Shown here: positions 22,795-30,582 of the stretch, piece by piece
Layout of the letters: every line of letters starts with the position of its first letter
Numbering within the stretch: position 1 is the first letter of the stretch
From: Streptomyces sporangiiformans
GTDB taxonomy: Bacteria; Actinomycetota; Actinomycetes; Streptomycetales; Streptomycetaceae
Length of the DNA: 35,726 bases
Direction of reading: 5' to 3'
NCBI RefSeq assembly: GCF_005768555.2
Contig: NZ_VCHX02000330.1
Location: 1-35,726, forward strand
Made by a program: the position numbers and the translations under genes
The notes under the pieces: generated by a model
What the model saw: only the letters and a program-made list of their open reading frames with translations
Databases searched by the model: none
Told to the model about the DNA's origin: nothing

Positions 22795-23143
22795 CCGGTC
22801 CACGGTAGCGGGTACCTCCGGTGGTGGAGCGGTCTCGCCTTCTGCTGGTGGGTGGGTCGGGGCCGGGCGACTGCGGCTGGGTGCCCCGATCCCGACCCGG
22901 GTGCGCCCCTTTAGGGGCACGGGGAACCGCGCGACCAGCCACGGCCGGCCAGCAGCCGAAGTACGAAACCACCCACCCCACCCACCCCACCCACCCGGAC
23001 GGCCAACGGAAGGGAAACCCCCGGCGACGCAGATGACCCCCGGATGAATTCGATCCGGCGGATCCCCGCCTACCCGGCAGTACGGCCACGTCCACTCGTA
23101 CCTTTGCCCCCCACCCAACTGTGCGCATCCTTCTGGGAGTTCG
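22795..23143. other. 349-bp divergent intergenic region
   Basis: Between the helicase-associated gene and the PstS-like gene. It contains a Streptomyces-type dispersed repeat (22901-22966), then a C-rich ACCCACCCC tandem tract (about 22970-23000). No PHO box of the Streptomyces type and no further gene could be recognised. Confidence 0.5.
22901..22966. repeat. Dispersed intergenic repeat, copy A
   Basis: A small hairpin (CCCCT-TT-AGGGG) followed by CGGGGAACCGCGCGACCAGC, then CACGGCC... and GCAGCCGAA. It matches copy B at 35551-35607 (opposite orientation) in most positions. The same type occurs widely in Streptomyces intergenic DNA as far as I know. Confidence 0.75.
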
Positions 23144-24697
23144 ATGGTGGAGGGTTTCCCCTGGGAGTCGGCGCTGGCCGTACTCGGACTCACCGTCCCG
23201 GTGATCGCGGCGCTGTGGGAGTTCGCCCTCGTCGGCCGAAAACGCCTCGGTTACCGCGTACAGATGGACACCACGGCCACAGACGCCGCCCACTCCCCGC
23301 ACGCCGGAGTACTGGAGCGGATGCAGCGCGAGAACACCGCACTGCGCGATCCGTCGTTCGTACTGCTCCGCATCCAGAACAGCGGTTGGACCCTCATCGA
23401 CGCGGGCGACTACGTGGCCCGCGACGACGACCCCGTCGGCATCCGCGTCACGTTCCCGGGCCGCCGCGTGGCCGGCATGGTGGTGACCGAGCTCAGCCAC
23501 GACTACCTGGGCCCCTGTTTCGACGGAGCCGCGGGCCTCAGCTGCAGCGACGGAATGATCGAACTCCCCAAGGTGCCCCTCAACCGAGGCGCCCACTACA
23601 AGGTGCTCGCGGCCCTGGAGCGCGACCAGGACTTCACGCAGGACCAGCCGTTCCCCGATCCCGTGATCGTCGCGGGCGTCAAGGGCGGCGTACGCGGCGG
23701 GAAGATCAAGAAAACCGAGAGCCACACCTTCGCGTCGAAGCCCGTCATGGTGCTGATCGCCTTCCTGGTCGCGGTGGCCGCCGCCCAGTCCTTCACCACC
23801 TTCACCCGCGACGATGCGGTCGCCGCTCCGCTGGACTGCGCCAAGGGGACTTTGATCCTGTCCGGTTCCACCGCCTTCGAGCCCGTCGTCCGGCAGGCGG
23901 CGAAGCAGTACGTGAAGACCTGCCCCGACGCGCGCATCCCCCTCTCGGACGACTCCTTCAAGGGCAGCGTCGCGGGGCTCAACTCCCTTGCCGCGGCGGG
24001 GAAGAAGACCAAGATCAAGGAGGATGCCGGGCTCGGCGACCGGCTCGCCTTCACCGACGGGCCCAAGAGCGACGGGCGGCCTCAGCTGCTGCCCAGACCC
24101 GTCGCGCTCTCCCTGTTCACCCTCGTCGTCAACAAGGACACCGGTGTTCAGGACCTCTCCCTGCGGCAGGTCAGGGACCTGTACGCCGGAAAGATCACCA
24201 ACTGGCGCCAGGTGCACGGCAATGACGTACCCGTACGTCTCGTCAGCCGCAGCCCCGGCTCCGGAACCCGGACCACCCTCGTGCGCCAAGTCCTCGACGG
24301 CAAGCAGCCGATGGGGGTCACCGTCGAGGACTGCGCGGCGCTGGACGGGGAAGAACCGGGCCGCTGCGAGGTCGGTGACACGGCCACCCTCCTGAACACC
24401 GTGGCGTCGACCCCCGGCGCCCTCGGCCACAGCGAGGTCGGCGCCGCGGCCGCGCACGACGACCTCCAGCAGGTACGCATCGACGGCTATCCGGCGACGC
24501 TGGAGGGCGCGGACGAGGGGGCATACCCGTACTGGCAGACCGAGTTCGCGTACACCTACGGCGAACCGCCCGCCGACTCCCTCGCCGCGGGCTTCCTGCG
24601 CTACCTCGCCAACGAGGTCGGCAAGGACATCCTCCGCTCCCACGGGCACCGGCCGTGCTCGGAATTGGAGAAGCCGTTGCTGTGCCGTCCCTCTTGA
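23144..24697 (+). CDS. Membrane-anchored PstS-like substrate-binding protein
   Basis: A 517-residue protein. Residues 9-30 form a membrane helix followed by positive GRKRLGYR, which points to an outside N-terminus; 31-199 would then be a cytoplasmic, strand-rich domain; a second helix (200-216) leads to an extracellular periplasmic-binding domain (about 235-510). That domain is PstS-like: LILSGSTAFEPVVRQAAKQY (237-256), SRSPGSGTRTT for anion binding, SLRQVRDLYAGKITNWRQV, and TLLNTVASTPGALGHSEVG. There is no signal peptide or lipobox. No pst permease or ATPase is nearby. ATG 23144 has GGGAG 4 nt upstream. It may be a receptor or anchored scavenging protein for phosphate or another oxyanion; the ligand is inference. 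Confidence 0.82.
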   Translation: MVEGFPWESALAVLGLTVPVIAALWEFALVGRKRLGYRVQMDTTATDAAHSPHAGVLERMQRENTALRDPSFVLLRIQNSGWTLIDAGDYVARDDDPVGIRVTFPGRRVAGMVVTELSHDYLGPCFDGAAGLSCSDGMIELPKVPLNRGAHYKVLAALERDQDFTQDQPFPDPVIVAGVKGGVRGGKIKKTESHTFASKPVMVLIAFLVAVAAAQSFTTFTRDDAVAAPLDCAKGTLILSGSTAFEPVVRQAAKQYVKTCPDARIPLSDDSFKGSVAGLNSLAAAGKKTKIKEDAGLGDRLAFTDGPKSDGRPQLLPRPVALSLFTLVVNKDTGVQDLSLRQVRDLYAGKITNWRQVHGNDVPVRLVSRSPGSGTRTTLVRQVLDGKQPMGVTVEDCAALDGEEPGRCEVGDTATLLNTVASTPGALGHSEVGAAAAHDDLQQVRIDGYPATLEGADEGAYPYWQTEFAYTYGEPPADSLAAGFLRYLANEVGKDILRSHGHRPCSELEKPLLCRPS

Positions 24698-24773
24698 CCT
24701 GTGCGGGCGAGGTACGGTCGGTTTGTTGTCGGGGTGCCCGAGGATGCCAACACTGCCGCCCCGGAGGGACTTC

Positions 24774-25841
24774 GTGGGGATCGAGAGCGACAAGCTCGTG
24801 TTCGACTATCTGAGCCAGGTGGGCGACCTGGCTCAGTCGCGGCAGCTTCCGTCCGCGACGCGCATGCGCCTGGTGACCGAGCTGCGCGGCGAGATCGACC
24901 GGCGCCGCGCCAAGGCAACGGTCGACAGTCCGGCCTCGGTCCGCCGCATCCTCGCCCGCCTCGGCAGCCCGGAGGACGTGGTCTCGGCCGCGCACACGGA
25001 CGCCGACGGGGGCACGGGGGAGACGAGCGCCGCCGCCGTACCCAGCCAGCGCATGAAGGAGCCCGAGGAGCCCCCCAAGCGCCTGCGCCGCGTCGTCCCG
25101 CGCCCGCGCCCCGCGGAGCCGGAGACCAGTGACGTACCGCCGTTCCCCGACGACGCGCCCTCCCCGCCGCACCTCGCGGGCATCGACGAACTCGGCTCCG
25201 GCCGGCCCGACTGGTGGCGTGTTGACAGCGGTCCGTTCGGCCCCTCGGACAGCAGCCCGCTCGGCACGACGGACAGCGTGCCCGGGTTCGTGGGCGGCGT
25301 GGAGATCCCCGAACTGCTCAAGCCCCCGCCCGGGGACAAGCACGAACCCGGGCCGGCAAAGCCCACGCCGCTCGCCAAAGCCGAGCCCGAGGAGCTGGTC
25401 GAGGAGCCGGCCGACGGTGCCGGGGCGGCGGCGTCCGGGACGACGAAGAAGAAGCCCCGGCGCCTCGTTCCCGCGATCCGGCCCCGCCCGCGCGCCGGTG
25501 GCGGTCGCCCCAACCCGCTCCTCCTGCTCGCCGCCGCCCTGCTGGTCGCCGGTGCCTTCATCGGCAACGTCGTCCCGATGGGCCTCGGCTGGCTCATCGC
25601 CTACCTCTCCCGTCGGCTGACCCCCGCCGAGTCGAAGTGGGCCGTCCTGGTCGTACCCGGGCTGGTGGCCGCCGCCGGCATCACCTGGCTCTGGGGCCGG
25701 ACGGAAGGCCGCTGGGGCGAGCCCATCGCCCAGGGCCACATGAGCGACGCGATCGCCGAGACCTGGCCCTGGGTCCTCAAGGGCGCGGCCGTCGCCTCGG
25801 CGCTGTACCTGGTGTGGCGCTCCCAGCGCGGGCGCTCGTAG
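24774..25841 (+). CDS. Membrane protein with N-terminal HAAS-like helical domain
   Basis: A 355-residue protein. Residues 1-75 form the helical domain (KLVFDYLSQVGDLAQSRQLP, then TELRGEIDRRRA and RRILARLGSPEDVVSA), the pattern of the HAAS/DUF1700 domain often found before membrane or regulatory partners. A long Pro/Glu/Lys-rich linker (80-240) follows, including KEPEEPPKRLRRVV and KKKPRRLVP. The C-terminus has three or four membrane helices (about 248-278, 288-306, 333-348). GTG 24774 has GGAGGG 4 nt upstream; 24723 is a longer possibility without family support. It lies 76 bp after the PstS-like gene and ends 13 bp from the convergent ABC gene. Confidence 0.72.
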   Translation: MGIESDKLVFDYLSQVGDLAQSRQLPSATRMRLVTELRGEIDRRRAKATVDSPASVRRILARLGSPEDVVSAAHTDADGGTGETSAAAVPSQRMKEPEEPPKRLRRVVPRPRPAEPETSDVPPFPDDAPSPPHLAGIDELGSGRPDWWRVDSGPFGPSDSSPLGTTDSVPGFVGGVEIPELLKPPPGDKHEPGPAKPTPLAKAEPEELVEEPADGAGAAASGTTKKKPRRLVPAIRPRPRAGGGRPNPLLLLAAALLVAGAFIGNVVPMGLGWLIAYLSRRLTPAESKWAVLVVPGLVAAAGITWLWGRTEGRWGEPIAQGHMSDAIAETWPWVLKGAAVASALYLVWRSQRGRS

Positions 25842-25854
25842 AGCGCGGCACGCG

Positions 25855-26745
25855 CTAGCCGGAACGCTCCGCGACCTCGGCGTCGACCTCGGCGTCGGCG
25901 TCAGCCTCGACCTGGGCCTCGGAGCCAGCCTCGACCTGGGCGTCCTCGTCCTCGCGCGCCCCCTGCCAAGGAACCCCCGGCACCACCAGCGGCGACCCCG
26001 TCACCGGATCCGGAACCACCACGCACTCCAGCCCGAAGACCTCCAGGACGCGTTCCGCCGTCACGACCTCCGACGGCGTCCCGGAGGCGACGACCTGCCC
26101 CTCCTTCATGGCGATGAGGTGGTCGGCGTACCGGGCGGCCTGGTTGAGGTCGTGCAGGACGACGACGACCGTGCGGCCCCGGTCATGGTTCAACTGGCGG
26201 ACAAGGTTCAGGACTTCGACCTGGTGCGCGATGTCGAGGTAGGTCGTCGGTTCGTCGAGCAGGAGGAGTTCCGTCTCCTGGGCGAGCGCCATCGCGATCC
26301 AGACCCGCTGCCGCTGCCCGCCCGACAGCTCGTCCACGGGACGCTCGGCGAGCGCCGCGACATCCGTGCGCTCCATCGCCTCCGTCACCGCCCGCTCGTC
26401 CGCGTCGGACCACTGCCGCCACCAGCTCTGGTGCGGCTGGCGACCGCGCGAGACGAGGTCCGCGACGGTGATCGCCTCGGGCGCGACGGGCGTCTGCGGC
26501 AGCAGGCCGATCTGCTGGGCGATCCTCTTGGTCGGCAGCTGGGCGAGCGAGGTCCCGTCGAGGAGCACGGCCCCGCCCTTCGGCTTGAGCAGCCGTCCGA
26601 GGGCACGCAACGTGGTGGACTTGCCGCAGGCGTTGGGGCCCACGATGACGGTGACCTGCCCGTCGGGTATCGCGAGGTCGAGCTCGCGTACGACGACGCG
26701 GTCCTCGTACGCGAGGGTCAGCTCACGCGCCGACAGCCTGCTCAT
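25855..26745 (-). CDS. Iron-siderophore ABC transporter ATP-binding protein
   Basis: A 296-residue FecE/FhuC-type ATPase. Seen: Walker A GPNACGKST (preceded by VTVIVG), Q-loop QIGLLPQTP, the signature LSGGQRQRVWIAMALAQ, Walker B LLLLDEPTTYLD, and the H-loop VVLHDLNQA. It powers ferric-siderophore import with the two permeases upstream; its start overlaps the end of the second permease gene (ATGA at 26742-26745). The last ~38 residues form an unusual acidic tail built from EAQVEA and DADAEVDAEV repeats, absent from typical FecE proteins; it could be a low-complexity expansion of little consequence. Confidence 0.93.
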   Translation of the reverse strand: MSRLSARELTLAYEDRVVVRELDLAIPDGQVTVIVGPNACGKSTTLRALGRLLKPKGGAVLLDGTSLAQLPTKRIAQQIGLLPQTPVAPEAITVADLVSRGRQPHQSWWRQWSDADERAVTEAMERTDVAALAERPVDELSGGQRQRVWIAMALAQETELLLLDEPTTYLDIAHQVEVLNLVRQLNHDRGRTVVVVLHDLNQAARYADHLIAMKEGQVVASGTPSEVVTAERVLEVFGLECVVVPDPVTGSPLVVPGVPWQGAREDEDAQVEAGSEAQVEADADAEVDAEVAERSG

Positions 26746-27827
26746 GCCTTGCCTCCAGAACGGCCCGTACCGCCGGGGCGGCCGGTACGGCTTCGGACGA
26801 TCAGCCAGATCAGATACGGCGCCCCCACGGCCGCCGTCAGCACGCCCACCGGCAACTCGGTGGGCGAGAACAGGCGCCGCGCCAGCAGATCGGCCAGCAC
26901 GACGATGACGGCGCCCAGCAGCGCGGAGCAGACCAGCGGGATCTGCGCGGTACGCGTCATACGGCGGGCGATCTGCGGGGCCAGCAGCGCCACGAAGTCG
27001 ACCGGGCCGGCCGCGCCCGTCGCCACCGAGGCCAGGACGACGCCGAGCAGCACGAGCCCGAGGCGTACCCGGTTCAGGCGTACGCCGAGCGCGGTGGCCG
27101 TCTCGTCGTCGAGGCCGACCGTGCGCTGGGCGCGGGCCGCCCACGCCACGGCCGGGACGAGCAGCAGCAGCGCCCAGCCGAGCGGCGTGGCCTCCGGCCA
27201 GCCACGGCCGTTCAGCGAACCCGTCATCCAGATCTGCGCCTGCTGCGCGACCAGATAGTCGCCCTTCGTCATGAACAGCGTCGTGATCGAACGCAGCGCG
27301 ATCGCGAAGCCGATCCCGATCAGCACGAACCGCGTGGCGTGCAGCCCGCCGCGCCAGGCGAAGGCGTACACGAGCCCGGCGGCGAGGATGCCGCCCAGGA
27401 CGGACAGATACGGCAGGACCGTGTACGAGGTGACTCCGAACGTCATCGCGCCCACCGTCAGCGCGCTCGCGCCCTGGCTGATGCCGATGATGTCGGGGCT
27501 GGCGAGCGGGTTGCGGGCGACGGTCTGGATGAGCCCGCCCGCCACCCCGAAGGCGGCGCCGACGAGCAGCCCGACCACGAGACGGGGCGCCCGCAGCGTT
27601 CCGACGACCAGTTCGTCCGGCGACGGCCGCCCCGTCAGGACCTTGAGGACCTCGCCGGGCGCCACGAACATCTCGCCCACACAGAGGTACGCCAGACAGG
27701 CCGCCGCCAGCACCGCCGCGAGGCCCACGCCGACCGCGGCCGCCCGCCGGTGCAGCAGGAACGCCGCGCGGCCGGTGCGCAGCACCGCGTATCCGGCCGA
27801 AGTGACCCCGTATCCGTTCGCCGTCAC
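26742..27827 (-). CDS. FecCD-family siderophore ABC transporter permease (second)
   Basis: A 361-residue FecCD/BtuC-type permease with about 9-10 predicted membrane helices. Characteristic pieces: LRAPRLVVGLLVGAAFGVAG, GLIQTVARNPLASPDIIGIS and QGAS, ALGVRLNRVR, and ATGAAGPVDFVALLAPQIAR with the conserved GPVDFV..LAPQIARR coupling loop. GTG 27827 overlaps the stop of the first permease gene (GTGA at 27824-27827), so the three genes are translationally coupled. It forms a heterodimeric pore with the first permease. No binding-protein gene is adjacent. Confidence 0.93.
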   Translation of the reverse strand: MTANGYGVTSAGYAVLRTGRAAFLLHRRAAAVGVGLAAVLAAACLAYLCVGEMFVAPGEVLKVLTGRPSPDELVVGTLRAPRLVVGLLVGAAFGVAGGLIQTVARNPLASPDIIGISQGASALTVGAMTFGVTSYTVLPYLSVLGGILAAGLVYAFAWRGGLHATRFVLIGIGFAIALRSITTLFMTKGDYLVAQQAQIWMTGSLNGRGWPEATPLGWALLLLVPAVAWAARAQRTVGLDDETATALGVRLNRVRLGLVLLGVVLASVATGAAGPVDFVALLAPQIARRMTRTAQIPLVCSALLGAVIVVLADLLARRLFSPTELPVGVLTAAVGAPYLIWLIVRSRTGRPGGTGRSGGKA

Positions 27828-28816
27828 GCCGGAACCGCCTTCCTGCGCACGAGCCCCACCAGGAACGGCACCCCGATCAGCGCCGTCATCACCCCCGCCG
27901 GGACCTCGCTCGGCGGGAACACCACGCGGCCGACCGTGTCCGAGACGAGCAGCATCGTCGGGCCGAGCAGGGCGGAGAGCGGCAGGACCCACCGGTGTGC
28001 GGGCCCCACGATCGCGCGGGCGATGTGCGGCACCGCGAGGCCGATGAAGGCGAGCGGGCCCGCCGCGGCGACGCCCACTCCGGTGAGGACCGTCGCTCCG
28101 ATCCCGCCGACCACCCGTACCGTCGCGACCCGCTGTCCGAGCCCCTTCGCCACGTCCTCGCCGAGCGCGAGCGCGTCCAGGCCGCGGGCCACGGACAGCA
28201 CCAGCACGCCCCCGGCGAGCAGGAAGGGCCACACCTGCCCGACGATCTCCGCGTCCCGCCCGGCCAGCGAACCCACCTGCCAGAAGCGGAACTCGTCCAG
28301 CGCGGAGGCCTTGGTGGTGAGCACGGCGGTCGTGACGGACACGAGCAGCGCGTTGATGGCGGCGCCGCCGAGCGCGAGCTTCACCGGCGTGGCACCGCCC
28401 CGCCCGCTCGACGCGATCGCGTACACGGCGACCGAGGCGATCGCCGCTCCCGCGAAGGCGAACCAGACGTACCCGGTGAGCGTGTGGATCCCCGCGAACG
28501 CGATCGCCAGCACCACTCCGACCGACGCGCCCTGGCTGATGCCGAGGATGCCGGGGTCGGCGATGGGGTTGCGGGTGATGCCCTGCAGCACGGTTCCGGC
28601 CAGTGCGAGGCCCGCGCCGACCATCAGGCCGATCAGGGTCCGGGGCAGCCGCAGGCCGCGTACGACGTCTGCAGCGTCGCTGTGGCCGCCGTTCAGCAGC
28701 GCGTCGAACACCGCGGACGGCGCGACGGCGCGGGCGCCCACGGCGAGGCTGAACAGCACCGCGAGGAGCAGCGCCACGACGGCAGCGACCATCGCGAGAG
28801 CGCGTCTTACTGCCAT
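27824..28816 (-). CDS. FecCD-family siderophore ABC transporter permease (first)
   Basis: A 330-residue FecCD-type permease. It begins MAVRRALAMVAAVVALLLAV, with LRLPRTLIGLMVGAGLALAG, QGITRNPIADPGILGISQGA, LALGEDVAKGLGQRVATVRV and AAGPLAFIGLAVPHIARAIV, all hallmarks of the family. Start ATG 28816 gives a normal length; an upstream frame is proline-rich and corresponds to the G-rich repeat tract, so is rejected. A candidate IdeR/DmdR-type iron box lies 100 bp upstream. It is the first gene of the three-gene importer. Confidence 0.93.
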   Translation of the reverse strand: MAVRRALAMVAAVVALLLAVLFSLAVGARAVAPSAVFDALLNGGHSDAADVVRGLRLPRTLIGLMVGAGLALAGTVLQGITRNPIADPGILGISQGASVGVVLAIAFAGIHTLTGYVWFAFAGAAIASVAVYAIASSGRGGATPVKLALGGAAINALLVSVTTAVLTTKASALDEFRFWQVGSLAGRDAEIVGQVWPFLLAGGVLVLSVARGLDALALGEDVAKGLGQRVATVRVVGGIGATVLTGVGVAAAGPLAFIGLAVPHIARAIVGPAHRWVLPLSALLGPTMLLVSDTVGRVVFPPSEVPAGVMTALIGVPFLVGLVRRKAVPA

Positions 28817-28831
28817 GGGCCGGTGACTCCG

Positions 28832-28905
28832 CGGGGGGATGGGGAGGGCTGGTGGGGAGCGATGGGGAGCGATGGGGAGGGCTGAGGAGGGCTGGTGGTT
28901 GGGGG
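28832..28905. repeat. G-rich repeat tract in the leader of the siderophore operon
   Basis: Repeated GATGGGGAG(C/G) units (around 28838-28880) and GAGGGCTG units, with at least six runs of three or more G on the plus strand. The operon mRNA would be C-rich here; the plus (template) strand could form G-quadruplexes. Between the iron-box-like site and ATG 28816. Confidence 0.6.
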
Positions 28906-28916
28906 ATAACGGGAGG

Positions 28917-28935
28917 GTTGGTAAGGCTTCGCTAA
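28917..28935. promoter_or_regulatory. Candidate iron box (IdeR/DmdR1 type)
   Basis: GTTGGTAAGGCTTCGCTAA matches about 13 of 19 positions of the DmdR1/IdeR consensus TTAGGTTAGGCTCACCTAA as I remember it, keeping AGGCT and CTAA. It lies next to a possible -10 (TACACT, minus strand, 28940-28935) for the siderophore importer. It also sits between two divergent genes. Confidence 0.42.
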
Positions 28936-28983
28936 GTGTATGGGGCGGCTGTGGCGGCCGAACGGCTGGGCACAATGGCCCAT

Positions 28984-29598
28984 ATGACTTCTCGTGCGCT
29001 GACCGTCGGCTTCGACCTCGACATGACCCTCATCGACTCGCGCCCCGGCATTCACGCCTGCTATGTGGCGCTTTCGGAGCGGACAGGGACGTACATCGAC
29101 GCCGATCTGGCCGTCACGCGGCTCGGCCCGCCGCTGGCGGAGGAGTTGGTGCACTGGTTCCCGGCCGACCAGGTCGCCGCGATGGCCGACGTCTACCGGG
29201 AGATGTACCCCGCCCACGCCATCGCCGGGGCGCCGGCGATGGCCGGAGCCCGTGAGGCGGTCGCGGCCGTGCAGGCGGCGGGCGGGCGCGCGATCGTCGT
29301 CACCGCCAAGTACGAGCCCAACGCCAAGCTCCACATCGAGCACCTCGGCATCGCCGCCGACGCCGTCATCGGCGACCTCTGGGCCGAGGCCAAGGCGGAG
29401 GCGCTGCGCGAGTACGGGGCGGGCGTCTACGTCGGCGACCACATAGGCGACGTACGCGGTGCGCGTACCGCGGACGCGCTGTCCGTCGCGGTGGCCACCG
29501 GTCCGTGCGACGCGGAGGAATTGCGTGCGGCCGGTGCAGATGTCGTACTGAAGGATCTGACGGCTTTTCCGGCCTGGCTGGCGGAATACCGCGCCTAG
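28984..29598 (+). CDS. HAD-family hydrolase
   Basis: A 204-residue haloacid dehalogenase-type phosphatase. Motif I is VGFDLDMTLIDSRPGI with nucleophile Asp11 and acid/base Asp13; motif II is the Thr in AIVVTAKYEPNAK; motif III/IV is VYVGDHIGDVRGA. An alpha-helical cap lies between motifs I and II (about 20-90), as in phosphoglycolate-type HADs. Substrate unknown. ATG 28984 and ATG 28975 are both possible; neither has a strong ribosome site. It diverges from the siderophore importer and ends in a terminator hairpin (29598-29620). Confidence 0.88.
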   Translation: MTSRALTVGFDLDMTLIDSRPGIHACYVALSERTGTYIDADLAVTRLGPPLAEELVHWFPADQVAAMADVYREMYPAHAIAGAPAMAGAREAVAAVQAAGGRAIVVTAKYEPNAKLHIEHLGIAADAVIGDLWAEAKAEALREYGAGVYVGDHIGDVRGARTADALSVAVATGPCDAEELRAAGADVVLKDLTAFPAWLAEYRA

Positions 29599-29620
29599 GG
29601 CTTGTCCGGTGGACAGGCCC
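29598..29620. terminator. Terminator hairpin after the HAD gene
   Basis: GGGCTTGTCC (29598-29607) pairs with GGACAGGCCC (29611-29620): 10 pairs, one of them G-U, with a 3-nt loop. No T-tract, usual for Streptomyces. It starts on the last base of the stop codon and probably serves both convergent genes. Confidence 0.6.
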
Positions 29621-29671
29621 TGGACCTGTCCGGCGGCTCTTCTGAGACCTGCCCGGCTCTCCTTTGGCCGG

Positions 29672-29920
29672 TCACCGCACGGAGCGAGCGCGGCGGCGCT
29701 GTGCCGCGATCGTGCGCAGCACGCCCGCGCCCGCGATCAGGAAGCCCACGCCCATCAGCATGCTCAGGCCGAACATGTAGGTCGGGAAAGGTGACTTGCC
29801 GAGCAGTAGGGGGGCCACGGTGACCAGAGTGGCCATGGCTCCGACGAAGAACACGATCGCACCGGTACGGACCAATCGGGCACCGGGTTCGGAGGAATTC
29901 GGTTGGGTTTTGTCACGCAC
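29672..29920 (-). CDS. Small two-helix membrane protein
   Basis: An 82-residue protein with two membrane helices (about residues 18-38, IVFFVGAMATLVTVAPLLLG, and 45-64, MFGLSMLMGVGFLIAGAGVL) and a basic C-terminus AAQRRRARSV, predicted cytoplasmic. No homologue is recognised. Start GTG 29920 is proposed: a TACCCT box (29932-29927) ends 6 nt upstream and there is no ribosome site, so it may be leaderless; TTGTTC (29953-29948) is a possible -35 with a short 15-nt spacer. An ATG at 29953 is the alternative start, but it lies over that promoter. Confidence 0.65.
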   Translation of the reverse strand: MRDKTQPNSSEPGARLVRTGAIVFFVGAMATLVTVAPLLLGKSPFPTYMFGLSMLMGVGFLIAGAGVLRTIAAQRRRARSVR

Positions 29921-29965
29921 CCGACCAGGGTAGTTCCCAGCGCGTAGGAACAATCCGGCGACGTC

Positions 29966-29993
29966 TTGTCAGCCGCCGCCGGACCATTAGCCT
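29966..29993 (+). promoter_or_regulatory. Promoter of the cold-shock gene
   Basis: TTGTCA (29966-29971), 16-nt spacer, TAGCCT (29988-29993). It implies a transcript start near 30000 and a leader of about 98 nt before GTG 30098. Confidence 0.5.
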
Positions 29994-30024
29994 TGGTACC
30001 GGCGGGTCGGGCGGCCCGCTGTAG

Positions 30025-30045
30025 TGCTGTACAGAGCAGTTTTTT
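30025..30045 (+). promoter_or_regulatory. Dyad followed by a T6 run in the cold-shock leader
   Basis: TGCT (30025-30028) and AGCA (30035-30038) flank GTACAG, followed by TTTTTT (30040-30045). The palindrome CTGTACAG (30027-30034) lies inside. A weak terminator-like element in the 5' leader; it might act in temperature- or growth-dependent control, which is speculation. Confidence 0.3.
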
Positions 30046-30097
30046 CCGAGCCGTTCATTCCGAGCAGTATCCGACGAGTACGAGGACGAGGACAGAC

Positions 30098-30481
30098 GTG
30101 CCTACCGGCAAGGTCAAGTGGTTCAACAGCGAGAAGGGCTTCGGCTTTCTCTCCCGCGACGACGGCGGAGACGTCTTCGTGCATTCCTCGGTCCTGCCCG
30201 CCGGAGTCGATGCTCTCAAGCCGGGCCAGCGCGTGGAGTTCGGCGTCGTCGCCGGCCAGCGCGGTGACCAGGCACTCTCCGTGACGCTCCTGGACCCGAC
30301 CCCCTCCCTGGCGGCCGCTCAGCGCCGCAAGCCGGACGAACTCGCTTCCATCGTCCAGGACCTGACGACGCTGCTCGAAAACATCACTCCCATGCTCGAA
30401 AAGGGCCGCTACCCGGACAAGGCCTCCGGCAAGAAGATCGCGGGCCTGCTGCGCGCGGTGGCGGACCAACTGGACGTGTAG
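30098..30481 (+). CDS. Cold-shock domain protein with C-terminal extension
   Basis: A 127-residue protein. Residues 1-67 are a cold-shock domain with RNP1 KGFGFL (13-18) and RNP2 VFVHSS (26-31), which binds single-stranded RNA/DNA. Residues 68-127 are an extra helical domain (RKPDELASIVQDLTTLLENI, then KKIAGLLRAVADQL), found in an actinobacterial subfamily; normal CspA is about 67-70 residues. GTG 30098 has GAGGAC 6 nt upstream. It has its own promoter, a ~98-nt leader and a strong terminator, so it is monocistronic. Confidence 0.93.
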   Translation: MPTGKVKWFNSEKGFGFLSRDDGGDVFVHSSVLPAGVDALKPGQRVEFGVVAGQRGDQALSVTLLDPTPSLAAAQRRKPDELASIVQDLTTLLENITPMLEKGRYPDKASGKKIAGLLRAVADQLDV

Positions 30482-30487
30482 CTCCCT

Positions 30488-30513
30488 CCCCGCGCCCCTT
30501 CAGGGGCGCGGGG
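30488..30513. terminator. Strong bidirectional terminator after the cold-shock gene
   Basis: CCCCGCGCCCC (30488-30498), loop TTCA, GGGGCGCGGGG (30503-30513): 11 perfect G/C pairs. It separates two convergent genes. Its sequence is the same as the hairpin head of the dispersed Streptomyces repeat seen twice elsewhere in the window. Confidence 0.85.
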
Positions 30514-30582
30514 CCTGTATCCATGTGCGGCTCCGCCGCGCGGGCGGAAACCCCACCCCACCGACCCGCAGCCGACACCGCC

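Noticed and set aside
22795..23143. Streptomyces PHO box before the PstS-like gene
   Set aside because: I could not find two adjacent 11-nt direct repeat units of the expected GTTCACC type.
22493..24793. 766-residue reverse open frame antisense to the PstS-like gene
   Set aside because: The plus strand encodes a clear periplasmic-binding domain; the antisense frame shows no coding signal.
28817..28975. N-terminal extension of the first FecCD permease
   Set aside because: It is proline-rich low-complexity sequence from the repeat tract; ATG 28816 gives a typical permease.
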